IMG/VR virus record: IMGVR_UViG_3300024520_000347
Span: 1 to 30,472 of that record
Strand: one strand, 5' to 3'
From: a virus
DNA: 30,472 nucleotides
Of the stretch, positions 16,501 to 23,097 are shown in pieces; position 1 is the stretch's first letter; the number at the start of each line of letters is the position of its first letter. A program made the translations under genes and the position numbers. A model generated the notes under the pieces. That model worked only from the letters and a program-made list of their open reading frames with translations. It had not been told where the DNA came from and ran no database searches.

Positions 16501-16695
16501 CACGGTGGTCGATGAGAACCCTGAGATTATGGTGCTGATCGCTGTGCGACCCGGTGCCTTCTGGATACCGCCGCCCCGATCCCAAACGGCGTTGTCTACC
16601 TGCGCCAACTCCGGGGCCGGAAGGCTGCGCTTGTCCGTGTTCGTCTGCACACCCTTCACGAGGGGGAGTACGAACTGCTGCCACTCGAGCGCCAT
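13570..16695 (-). CDS. Tail nozzle-like protein (tubular protein B type)
   Basis: 1041 residues from ATG at 16695, which overlaps the upstream stop by 1 nt (TAATG). The opening (VLPLVKGVQTNTDKRSLPAP, then NAVWDRGGGIQKAPG) is the signature of phage nozzle/stabilisation proteins, where a list of start strands is followed by several beta-propeller-like repeats. The body is beta-rich throughout with DVxSxxYxxV-type strands and a C-terminal segment reading WQLLGGWHGAQSFDVRVRIA. I infer the distal part of the short tail tube, bound below the adaptor and closing the DNA channel until infection. Confidence 0.7.
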   Translation of the reverse strand: MALEWQQFVLPLVKGVQTNTDKRSLPAPELAQVDNAVWDRGGGIQKAPGRTAISTIISGFSSTTVPLSDVKGLMAYRDELLAVQDNAVYSRAPNAGTAGDTAQTALGFVPRGRYESVRVESKTVREYVTGSGAYTDRAETGGIEVYVWGDGTCYYRVIDQATGAVLNDRTQTEVYADQTITTATTPKVRVVDDKFHIYYIDTQASPRVLKVIVVDSTDIDDTIGSAAGTLASDVNVSSHYDVVVNDSTNQSHIAYRNNVGAGEYGMLQVDSDGTVDTDVSVARACVGVIAVSINSTWLKVLVARQSAAATIHADYLVASTHADGDNVDFAIDTVTPLQITCVAKSASESGIVLYDSLSGTSYWRVKHAASVGAVVTNNVLVRHSKLASRALIGDDSRTLVNVVLATGTQQTQYVLIDAENVVGNDNAPALGVRAAGDEVGLLARILPGEAYNQTVTTGHLPQLEKTATDTYKWAPKVRHLLSVSEEREHAGTMRSEVGIRNYTYTFGDVRGYDSVEMGKSLYIPGGYLAQYDGRRVYEAGFFVYPEIDNTAMSETVSATTADILTDGASYSYRLYWEWRNDRGEVEQSTFAGTVSKTFTGGAPDTFTIVVPTLPYTSKSNVVLAVYRSQPDPKVGDPFNRVSGPSAIGTGKESYLENDPNADTITWQDENFTDAAALSNELDYQNTGELDNVAMHVPARVIATGQSRLFWIGTADDNVVRYSKLQQPGKLAAFNEALSIEIPPDGGKVIALAAAEDSLLVFKERAVYLCAGTGPDNLGAGDYGRPQLVSSSVGCTDARSVARLPEGFAFHGDKGWFIIDRAYQLQYIGDAATSYDARNITGVIPHPDQHRFVVLSDSWFGGAYCYDYQMQQWSDWQALDGVVDAVVSQTLPYYLEPSDVVTVESPAIWTDPGTADGYSLIVDTGWISFDQITGYTRARKWQLLGGWHGAQSFDVRVRIAYGYDDTWIDDTTFTIDSADEVAGLPLRIGGRFTRGKLGSVRIRVEDIKRSVAAWGEGMRLTAIAFEIGLKKGQYRLPARQTT

Positions 16696-17105
16696 TAGAA
16701 GACCATAACCCTGACTGTGATTGTTGAGGCTGCCGAGACCTGCGTAAGCCAGAGGTCCTTGCTGTCGTCTGCGTCGCTTGTCCCGTCCGTGGTGACCCTC
16801 ATGATGTGATGGTTGCTGGACAATGACCCATCGCGGACGTCGATCAGCACCCATCCTCTTAGCTTCGTGCCGAGCCCGTGAGTGAGCTTCGTGGTGACAC
16901 CGTTAGTCAGCACAATGTCGTGCTCCTGCAGCGCGGCGTCCGGGCCCTTAATCAACTCAAACCGGATTACCCCCGCACTGGCAGCCTTGACCGAGGCCTG
17001 TACGCCCTTGGCCTGCCGCTCGAGCTCGTTCAGCCTACGACGCATCGGCTCTACGGCTTGCTGGACCACCTTGTCTGGGGTCATCCTGAAGGGAAGTTCC
17101 GCCAT
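16695..17105 (-). CDS. Small virion protein with coiled coil and beta domain
   Basis: 136 residues from ATG at 17105, sharing 1 nt with the upstream stop (TAATG). An N-terminal helix (VVQQAVEPMRRRLNELERQA) is followed by a beta domain (IVLTNGVTTKLTHGLGTKLR, GWVLIDVRDGS, then KDLWLTQVSAASTITVRVMV). Similar HGLG...RGW patterns occur in small phage virion proteins near the connector or fibres. I infer a structural role, perhaps a trimeric appendage or head fibre. Confidence 0.6.
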   Translation of the reverse strand: MAELPFRMTPDKVVQQAVEPMRRRLNELERQAKGVQASVKAASAGVIRFELIKGPDAALQEHDIVLTNGVTTKLTHGLGTKLRGWVLIDVRDGSLSSNHHIMRVTTDGTSDADDSKDLWLTQVSAASTITVRVMVF

Positions 17106-17800
17106 TACCAGCGATCCACCATTCGCCACTCGCCGGGCTCGTACTCGTCTAGTTCTCCCTCGACCATTACGCGGCGGGGTTGGTTCAGCGCCCGCAAGAC
17201 GGCCCACTCACGGACACGCTCTCGCATCCGCTCACGCTCTGCCATAGCGAGCCCCACATCTGACTCCTCCTTGCCGAGCGCCAGCACCGCCACACCCCAG
17301 AGCAAGAAGGCCTCGCCGTCTGGTGTCACCACATCAACCTGCGTGGAATCCGCGGCAGACGAGAGATCCTTGGGCTGCGGCACGTACACTAGTTCGTATG
17401 TCTGCGCCGCCGGGGGTGTGGGGTACAGGGTGACTGTCTTGTCACCGACGATAGCGAACGCTTGAGCGTCCGACGCAGAAGCGCCGCGGTAGATGTTGCG
17501 CTCCTGCGCCATGAGTTCGCGCAGGTGCCTACGGTGGCCCTGTGTGTCCACCACGTAATCCATTCCGATCACACTCAAAAAGTCAGCTGGCAGATCGAAC
17601 GATGCGGCACCGGTCGTGGTAATGGTCTTCGTTGTTTCGAAGTGGCGTAGGCCGGTAGCAAGGATCTCCGAGTACATCTCTCCGTAGACGGTTGAGAGGT
17701 GCCCTTTGAACTCGGCCGTGCTTAGTAGCGTCTGATTCTCCATGTCTACGCGCTGCTGTGCGCGGGTAACTAGCGTTCCGAGTGTGAAGATTCTTGCCAT
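17105..17800 (-). CDS. Head-tail adaptor-like protein (tubular protein A type)
   Basis: 231 residues, ATG at 17800. The pattern is that of podovirus adaptor or head-completion proteins: N-terminal LVTRAQQRVDMENQTLLSTA, helix with HLSTVYGEMYSEIL, a beta core (TTGAASFDLPADFLSVIGMD, KTVTLYPTPPAAQTYELVYV) and a C-terminal helical, Arg/Glu-rich tail (AMAERERMRERVREWA). In homologous systems twelve copies bind the portal and hold the nozzle, and the next gene but one here is the nozzle-like protein. Confidence 0.7.
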   Translation of the reverse strand: MARIFTLGTLVTRAQQRVDMENQTLLSTAEFKGHLSTVYGEMYSEILATGLRHFETTKTITTTGAASFDLPADFLSVIGMDYVVDTQGHRRHLRELMAQERNIYRGASASDAQAFAIVGDKTVTLYPTPPAAQTYELVYVPQPKDLSSAADSTQVDVVTPDGEAFLLWGVAVLALGKEESDVGLAMAERERMRERVREWAVLRALNQPRRVMVEGELDEYEPGEWRMVDRW

Positions 17801-18916
17801 CTATAGCCCCTGGACCCATTGGGTTAATCGCGCAGCCACTGCCGATCTGGAATAAGCGAACATGCGATCCGCGTTGGCCGCGACATCGGCTGCTGTGTGC
17901 ATGGCGTGACCGCGACCAGCCCTATTCGAGTATGCGCGGCGCATCATGCGGCGCAATTCTCCGCCATCAGGTTCGGACCATAGCTGCCTAGCATTAACGC
18001 CGTGCGGGGCTGTGCGCGCTAGGACCACCTGACCATCAACCACCTTCCGTTCAAGCGCCGGCACCGCGCACACCATAACAACTGGGACCGTGGGGTAGTA
18101 CCCGCGCAGCTCCCTGAAGTAGCCCTGATGACCGCCCCATGCTGGGGCGATTGCAGGCCGACCAAACGCCACTGCGTCTGACAGCGGCAAGTTCCAAGCC
18201 TCGCCGCGTGACGCGGTCACGTAACAATCTCCGGCAGCGTGCAGCGTCCTTACCTCGCGATGCGGCACAGGCCCAACCGTGACCGATATCTCCGGGAGCT
18301 CATCGACCGGCAAGCCAAGCCCGAGGGTCACCCACTTACGCACATCGTCTACGTTGCAGCGATAGTCGGTTAGTACGCGCAGCTCAGTGGATTCGTCTGC
18401 TGTGAATTCGCCAACGTATGCGGCGATAACTCCTTGCAGATTCTTGCGATGCTCCCATGAGCCGATCGAGTAAAAAACGTAACTACCAGACCTGGGTGCC
18501 GGCATCGGCTCCGGTGTAACTACGTGCGGGATTACATCGACCGGGCCGCTAAACGCCGCGGCTGAACACTCGCTCGGTGTTGCGATCTTCACGTAGCGCT
18601 CGCGCAGTGCAGCTTCCAACTTTGCGGGTACCTTGTCGGTTTCCCATGTCGTCATCAGCGCCGTCGGCGCTTTGTCGTCGATGCAGATGCTTAGTGCTAC
18701 GCCGATCGGTGCGTGAACCACGAGCACATCCGCGGTATCTGTACCGCCGCGGATGTGCTCGATCGATTCTGCGTGAAAGTCGGACGGGCCGTCGGTTCCG
18801 ATATTCGCCACGACTACATCGGCCCCTGAGCCGTGCAGCGCCAGTACATAGTCAGCCGCTGCCTGAGAATACCCAGACGGGCTACCAAACGGAGCGATGT
18901 ACCCGATCCTCGTCAT
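17801..18916 (-). CDS. GT4-type (GT-B fold) glycosyltransferase
   Basis: 371 residues; ATG overlaps the upstream stop (ATGA). N-terminal GSPSGYSQAAADYVLALH (about 11-28) is the Gly-rich loop of GT-B enzymes; the second Rossmann half starts at YSIGSWEHRKNLQGVIAAYV (about 149-168), where the Arg-Lys binds the nucleotide-sugar phosphates. Then HAAGDCYVTASRGEAWNLPL (226-245) and SDAVAFGRPAIAPAWGGHQG carry the donor-binding E-x7-E motif as E239-x7-D247. I infer transfer of a sugar from a nucleotide donor. It lies within the structural operon, so virion proteins or a host envelope glycan are candidate acceptors. Confidence 0.8.
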   Translation of the reverse strand: MTRIGYIAPFGSPSGYSQAAADYVLALHGSGADVVVANIGTDGPSDFHAESIEHIRGGTDTADVLVVHAPIGVALSICIDDKAPTALMTTWETDKVPAKLEAALRERYVKIATPSECSAAAFSGPVDVIPHVVTPEPMPAPRSGSYVFYSIGSWEHRKNLQGVIAAYVGEFTADESTELRVLTDYRCNVDDVRKWVTLGLGLPVDELPEISVTVGPVPHREVRTLHAAGDCYVTASRGEAWNLPLSDAVAFGRPAIAPAWGGHQGYFRELRGYYPTVPVVMVCAVPALERKVVDGQVVLARTAPHGVNARQLWSEPDGGELRRMMRRAYSNRAGRGHAMHTAADVAANADRMFAYSRSAVAARLTQWVQGL

Positions 18917-19278
18917 TTCTCTATGAGCCAGTATTCCAACTCAAGAGCTGCCGCGCCGCCGACGATGAATGGGGCCGTTGAGTCATCGTGAATGCGAAAC
19001 AGGCACGGCTCTCCCGGCGACAGTTTGATTAGAGACGTCGTGCCGGTTCCCTGTCGGATTCCGATCCAGTTCGTAGTATCCCGGTTGATCGCGAATAGAT
19101 AGCCACCGGTGCCGGCATCCCCAAGCAGCAATGCTTCCTCGGAGGTGCCAACAATTTGCCGGTTGTGGATGAAGTTAGTACCAGCTACGTCGATGCCCAG
19201 ATCGTTCACCGACGCCGTAAACGACGATGACGATTTCGAGAAAGCAAAGACGCAGGTGGCGGTAATTTCGTCCGCCAT
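18913..19278 (-). CDS. Small virion beta protein
   Basis: 121 residues, beta-rich: FIHNRQIVGTSEEALLLGD, GYLFAINRDTTNWIGIRQG, LIKLSPGEPCLFRIHDDSTA, then ALELEYWLIEK. The pattern of a GT-E-L-L-GD strand, a GY-F--NRD-TN strand, a GEP-LFR strand and a final EY strand recurs in small phage virion proteins near capsid and connector genes. Its stop overlaps the glycosyltransferase start (ATGA), so the two are translated together. Confidence 0.6.
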   Translation of the reverse strand: MADEITATCVFAFSKSSSSFTASVNDLGIDVAGTNFIHNRQIVGTSEEALLLGDAGTGGYLFAINRDTTNWIGIRQGTGTTSLIKLSPGEPCLFRIHDDSTAPFIVGGAAALELEYWLIEK

Positions 19279-19281
19279 CAG

Positions 19282-19671
19282 CTAACCCGTGACGCCAGTC
19301 CTGATGAACTTGAACGTGACCGAGACGAGCTCGGTGGCGACCAAGTCGTGAGCTGCGTCGCTGGCGTTGTAGACGGTCAGGTCGAAGTAGCCGAGCGTCG
19401 AGCCGCTAGGGGCGACCCAGGTATCGAGGACGACCGTGTGACCGGCCACGTTGGCAGGTGTCGCGCCTTGAAACGCGAACGAGTAGCCGACGAAGGTGCC
19501 GGGATGCTCCGCGAACGAAACGCGGTGTACGCCGGCCCCTTGCCGTACCGCTGTGATGCCAGGACCGTACGAAATCGTGAGCTCGTCAGCGCCCGTCCCC
19601 ACTCCGAGGAAGGTGTGCTCAACCAGCTCCGGCGTCGTATTCCTGAGAGGGAATGGACTCTGGATTGACAT
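19282..19671 (-). CDS. Small virion beta protein, possible decoration protein
   Basis: 129 residues, ATG at 19671 with AAGGAG 8 nt upstream. The sequence alternates short strands and loops (TISYGPGITAVRQGAGVHRV, GHTVVLDTWVAPSGSTLGYF) and ends with VATELVSVTFKFIRTGV. It has the look of small head-decoration or beta-sandwich virion proteins. It follows a GC-rich hairpin that may separate it from the paralog pair upstream. Confidence 0.55.
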   Translation of the reverse strand: MSIQSPFPLRNTTPELVEHTFLGVGTGADELTISYGPGITAVRQGAGVHRVSFAEHPGTFVGYSFAFQGATPANVAGHTVVLDTWVAPSGSTLGYFDLTVYNASDAAHDLVATELVSVTFKFIRTGVTG

Positions 19672-19694
19672 GCTTGATTCTCCTTGGCCTGAAA

Positions 19695-19722
19695 GGTGCG
19701 GGCGACCGGTGCCGCCCGCACC
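19695..19722 (-). terminator. GC-rich hairpin between virion genes, weak terminator or processing site
   Basis: A perfect 10-bp stem (19695-19704 with 19713-19722) and 8-nt loop lies in the 64-nt gap after the 246-residue paralog gene. In the - strand RNA it is followed by UUUC only, so as an intrinsic terminator it is weak. It could partly reduce or process the transcript after the capsid genes. Confidence 0.45.
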
Positions 19723-19735
19723 CCGTCAGAAGTTT

Positions 19736-20476
19736 CTACAGTACCCAGTACCCGAGCTGGAACTCCCAGCTGATACCGGCCGTCTGGCTCGTTGCGTTGG
19801 TCTGCCACAGGAACGAATCCCCGGGGCCGATACTGACCGGCGGTACGCCAACGTTCATTACTACCGGCGCCGTTGCGTTGATGATGCCCTGCGCCGATGC
19901 CTCGCCGCGCCCGCCGAAGTTGAAGTTGTAGACATCGCCCACAACCCCGATCACGACACGCAACACCCCGCCGCTGATGAGCCGCTGAGCCGAAGCTGCA
20001 GGGCTAACCAGTGCGCCGAAGTGAATACGCGCACCGGACTCGGACTCCGCGTCTGCGTTGGTGCAGACCGGCGTGATTGCCGATCCGCCCGACGTGTAGC
20101 GGGTAACCGTGTCTGTGTGCATGACGTACGCCAGATCGGTACCATTTGCCCCGGCAGCCGTGACCATGACGGTCAGGAAGTCGAGGTAGATACGCTTGCC
20201 ACTCGCCGCAGAATTGCGGTTGAACACACTGAGCGTGTTCTGCAGGTTGTTGATGCCATCCGCGGCGGCGAAGCCGGCGATTCCGGTTCCCGCAGTCGGG
20301 TTAGTGGCCACGAAATACTGGCCCTGTTCAGCCGCTCCATAGGCCGGCTTCCCGTGTTCTGCAACGTGCAGTTTCCCGCGACGCGACAGACCCACCGGGC
20401 CATTGGTGTCGTTGGCGACGGCTTCCTGTTGGTCCTGATGAGCCTCGCCGTACAGTTTGACGTCGTCGAATCCCAT
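19736..20476 (-). CDS. Capsid-associated protein, tandem paralog 2
   Basis: 246 residues. It aligns along its whole length with the next upstream gene product: both have an EAHQDQ or EVHQDQ start, SRRGKL-VA-HGKP, AEQG-YFVATNPTAGTG, AADGIN, AASGKRIYLDFLT, VTAAG-NGTD, a RYTSGGSAIT strand, a GDVYNFNFGG or GDIYNFNFGG strand and EFQLGYW at the end. The gene follows MCP, so a head decoration or vertex role is likely; no enzymatic motif is seen. Confidence 0.65.
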   Translation of the reverse strand: MGFDDVKLYGEAHQDQQEAVANDTNGPVGLSRRGKLHVAEHGKPAYGAAEQGQYFVATNPTAGTGIAGFAAADGINNLQNTLSVFNRNSAASGKRIYLDFLTVMVTAAGANGTDLAYVMHTDTVTRYTSGGSAITPVCTNADAESESGARIHFGALVSPAASAQRLISGGVLRVVIGVVGDVYNFNFGGRGEASAQGIINATAPVVMNVGVPPVSIGPGDSFLWQTNATSQTAGISWEFQLGYWVL

Positions 20477-20478
20477 GA

Positions 20479-21222
20479 CTAGTACTCCCAGTACCCGAGT
20501 TGGAACTCGAGGCTCTTAGCAACCGACTGCGACGAGCAGTTCAGCTGGAAGATCCAAGAGTCACCCTGACCGAGTATGACCGGCACGCACGGAACGTTCA
20601 TGACTGCGGGGGCGGTGCTGTTCACGATGCCAGCCGCAGACACGTCACCGTGGCCACCGAAGTTGAAGTTGTAGATATCGCCGATCACGGAGATAACCAC
20701 GCGGAGGATTCCGCCGCCGAGCAGCCGGGCCGAGGTGGCCGCGGGTGCGACGATAGCGCCAAAGTAGATCGTGGCGCCGCTGGTGTTGCTGCTGTCTGCG
20801 TTCGGGTTGACCTCGGTGATCGCGCTTCCGCCAGACGTGTAGCGGTCCGCATTATCGACGTGGTGCACGAACGCGACGTCGGTGCCGTTGGTACCGGCAG
20901 CCGTCACAAACAAGGTCAGGAAATCGAGATAGATCCTCTTCCCGCTTGCCGCCGTGTTGTCGTTCGTGAGTACGCAGAGCGCTTCGAGCGGGTTGATCCC
21001 GTCCGCGGCTGCCAGACCCGCCACGCCAGTTCCGGCAGTCGGGTTGGTTGCCACGAAATACTCGCCCTGCTCGGCGACGTTTGTCATGGGCTTGCCGTGA
21101 GACGCGACGTTCAACTTGCCGCGGCGCGACATCGTGAGCTGACCGTTGGTGCTGTTGGCGTGAGTAGATGACTGGTCCTGATGGACCTCGGCCCACATTT
21201 TACGATCTTCTGGTGTTGCCAT
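20479..21222 (-). CDS. Capsid-associated protein, tandem paralog 1
   Basis: 247 residues, ATG at 21222, 17 nt after the capsid stop. It shares the entire fold-level pattern with its downstream neighbour, including FVATNPTAGTGVAGLAAADG and TSGGSAIT. Position directly after MCP and the duplication suggest two related head proteins, for example a decoration pair or proteins occupying non-equivalent sites. This copy has extra Cys residues (LCVLTND, NVPCVPVI and LNCSSQ). Confidence 0.65.
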   Translation of the reverse strand: MATPEDRKMWAEVHQDQSSTHANSTNGQLTMSRRGKLNVASHGKPMTNVAEQGEYFVATNPTAGTGVAGLAAADGINPLEALCVLTNDNTAASGKRIYLDFLTLFVTAAGTNGTDVAFVHHVDNADRYTSGGSAITEVNPNADSSNTSGATIYFGAIVAPAATSARLLGGGILRVVISVIGDIYNFNFGGHGDVSAAGIVNSTAPAVMNVPCVPVILGQGDSWIFQLNCSSQSVAKSLEFQLGYWEY

Positions 21223-21239
21223 TTCTGTTTCCCCCTTTC

Positions 21240-23064
21240 CTAGATGCTGAAGACGCCGTTAGCGCCAGGGGTGGTGCAACAGGGGTTACCCATGCTGCGG
21301 GTGCGGACCTCGATGCTGTCCTCGTTGTAGACACGGAGGGCCGGGCCGCCGCGATCGTCCTGAATGACGTGCACCCAGTTCTTGAGGGTCTTCCAGTACC
21401 AGGTCTTGAGCGACACGACGTAGCCGCGATTCGTCGGGCAGTCCGGGTCAGAGATGCAGCGCATCGTGCCGGCTGGCGTCGCGATGTCGAAGCCCTCGAA
21501 CCCGTAAGTGGCTTTGTTCCCGCCGCCGTCATACGTGATCTTGGCGTTGAGACGTCGGACCACGGCCCAGAAGTTGATCGGGTTCAGGAGTAGAACGCCG
21601 TCCTTGGAGAAGCGCTTGCCGAGTTGCGAGATCTTCACGCAGATCAGGCCGGCGTTCTCTTCGATGGCGGTGCTATCGTCGTCCACGCGGGCGCCGGAAA
21701 GGCGTTTCGCGTCAACGGACCGATCCACTCCACGGAAAGACTCCGAGAGGGTCGGCGCCGCAAGCGGAATGTGAGACTCGAGGCCATCGATGATGGTGCC
21801 AGGGTCGCCGAGACGGAACAGATAATCGCTGTCTGCGAAGCTGGTGATTCCGGTCTCGTCGTCGAGAGTGACCGTTCCGGCGTCTTCATCGACATTTGCG
21901 ACTACCGCGGAGCCGGCCCGAAGCGAGCTGCCGGCTTCGGTGTTGTCGGCGACGACTGTCATGCCGACCTTGAAGTTACGAGCGTCGTCAGCAACGGTCA
22001 TCGTGATCGTGTCAGACGAGATGCTGGAGCGCTGACCGCGGTGTCCGTGGCCGTCACGGTACAGCTCGTAACAAAGCGAGTCCCCGTGCTCTTCGATGAT
22101 GCCGTCGGATTCCTGGGAGCCTAGTTGTTACCGCTGAGCGTTTAAGCTCAACTTCTGCGAGTTTCCCCGCAGAGCAGACTATATCTTCACCCCTAGGGGT
22201 GCTGCGCACTCGTGGGCCTTTACCGTCTCTGTGAGACTCCATGGCCTAGTCGTTGAACCTTCCCCGCCGTCGCCGGGGGGCTTGGCTGCTGATTGCCCAA
22301 TCCGCTCGCTTTTCAAACCGTCACGCCTGCCGTTGCCAGCTACGTTGTGGTGCGAGGGGCTATAAGGGGTTTCCAGCATTTCACGCAGTTTTCTACGCTG
22401 CCGCTAAGCAGCGAGTCGCCGATTGACGAGATCCAGGAATGCGCCGCGATTGTCTTCCGCCGCAACGAGCGCCTCACCGTCGAGGGTGATGATGCCGTAC
22501 TTCTTGCGACGCGTTGCCTGCATCTGGACGCCCTTCGAGGACGCGGCTGCAGACTGCGCGGATGTGAAAGTTCCGGAGACTCCCTGCGGGTTGCCGTAGC
22601 GGATCGCATAGAAGTGACCGGCGGCCGGACCGGACATGCCGCCGACCTTCTTGACCATGGTGCCGAGCGGGTGATCGCGCATCGCGAGATCTCCCACCTG
22701 GCCGTCCTGGTATTTGCGCTTATAGATGTCGGGTGTGTTAGCGCTGCACGTTTAAGCGCAGCTCTTCGAGTTTCCCCGAAGCCCAGACTATATCTTCGTC
22801 CACTTGGGACGTCCCGCACTCGTGGCGCTTTACCGTCTCTGAGAGACTCCATGCGCTAGTCGTTGAACCTTCCACCGCTCGCGCGGAGGCTTGGCTGCTG
22901 ATTGCCCAATCCGACAACTTTTCAACCCGTCGCGCTTGCGATTGCTCGCTTCGCTGTGGAGTGTCGGCTCTAAGGGGTTTCCAGCAATTCACGGGATTAT
23001 CCTCGCTCGGTTACCCGAGCAGGGCTCCATTTGAAGCGACATTGGTTAATGTACTAGCTGCCAC
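21240..23064 (-). CDS. Major capsid protein, three exons split by two group I introns
   Basis: Exon 1 is 23013-23064: GTG start, AGGGAG 8 nt upstream, 17 codons beginning AASTLTNVASNGALLG. Exon 2 is about 22406-22729 and contains YKRKYQDGQVGDLAMRDHPL, NPQGVSGTFTSAQSAAASSK, KKYGIITLDGEALVAAEDN and GAFLDLVNRR. Exon 3 is about 21240-22120 and contains ESDGIIEEHGDSLCYELYRD, RNFKVGMTVVADN, DEDAGTVTLDDETGI, SIEENAGL-type and WYWKTLKNWVHVI segments. Joined they give about 418 residues with the order of parts of a podovirus-type major capsid protein. Each exon runs into a stop at or just after its 5' splice point. It lies directly after the scaffold gene. Splice points are modelled, not proved: exon 2 could start at 22741, and the exon 2/3 join could be 22407/22112; each keeps the frame. 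Confidence 0.8.
22121..22405 (-). ncRNA. ORF-less group I intron 2 in capsid gene
   Basis: Near copy of intron 1. P1 is CGCTGCT of exon 2 paired with GGCAGCG of the intron (six Watson-Crick pairs and a U-G). The block at 22279-22302 is identical to intron 1. P7 strands are GGTTCAACGACTAG (22246-22259) and GAAGATATAGTC (22177-22188), with P8 CACCCCTAGGGGTG just before the latter. P9 is TCTGCG/CGCAGA and the last hairpin GTTGAGC/GCTCAGC again has loop TTAAAC. After P7 the sequence GATATAGTCTGCTCTGC equals that of the T4 td intron as I recall it. Alternative ends 22113 and 22406 keep frame and would place the U-G pair exactly at the 5' splice site. Confidence 0.85.
22730..23012 (-). ncRNA. ORF-less group I intron 1 in capsid gene
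   Basis: Read on the - strand: P1 hairpin with 5' exon GCTCGG pairing to intron CCGAGC; P3/P4 strands TTGCTGGAAACCCC and the block 22888-22911; P7 5' strand GGTTCAACGACTAG (22856-22869); a hairpin GTCTC-TCA-GAGAC; P8-type palindrome GGGACGTCCC; P7 3' strand GAAGATATAGTC (22786-22797); P9 hairpin CTTCGG/TCGAAG; and a last hairpin GCTGCGC/GTGCAGC with loop TTAAAC. The modelled ends follow group I rules (U before, G at the end). Resembles the T4 td intron around P7 and P9. No ORF inside. The 3' end could also be 22742. Confidence 0.85.
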
Positions 23065-23073
23065 TGTTTGTGC

Positions 23074-23090
23074 TCCCTGCCCCGCAGGGA
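23074..23090 (-). promoter_or_regulatory. Hairpin hiding the capsid Shine-Dalgarno
   Basis: On the - strand TCCCTGC-GGG-GCAGGGA forms a perfect 7-bp stem. Its 3' arm contains most of the AGGGAG site (23073-23078) of the capsid GTG start at 23064. It begins 7 nt after the scaffold stop codon, so a ribosome finishing the scaffold gene would open it. This would couple capsid to scaffold synthesis. No U-run follows, so it is not a standard terminator. Confidence 0.6.
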
Positions 23091-23097
23091 ACCACTC

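Noticed and set aside
16696-16854. Longer nozzle start at 16854
   Set aside because: The extra 53 residues are a shadow of the upstream gene; ATG at 16695 fits the TAATG junction and the family-type N-terminus.
22293-22992. Open frames across the intron regions on both strands (for example 22293-22859 + and 22738-22992 -)
   Set aside because: They run through both intron and exon sequence in shadow frames, have Arg/Ser-rich low-quality products and no ribosome sites.
22121-23012. Insertion sequences or a simple duplicated repeat
   Set aside because: No transposase, no terminal inverted repeats or target duplications; similarity is concentrated in ribozyme core elements with compensatory stem changes.
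21240-23064. Capsid gene broken by frameshifts or sequencing errors
   Set aside because: The interruptions are about 280 nt each, resemble each other, and contain ordered group I core motifs; point errors would not produce this.
23074-23090. Intrinsic terminator between scaffold and capsid
   Set aside because: No U-run follows the stem, and termination before the capsid gene would be unlikely; the overlap with the Shine-Dalgarno explains it better.
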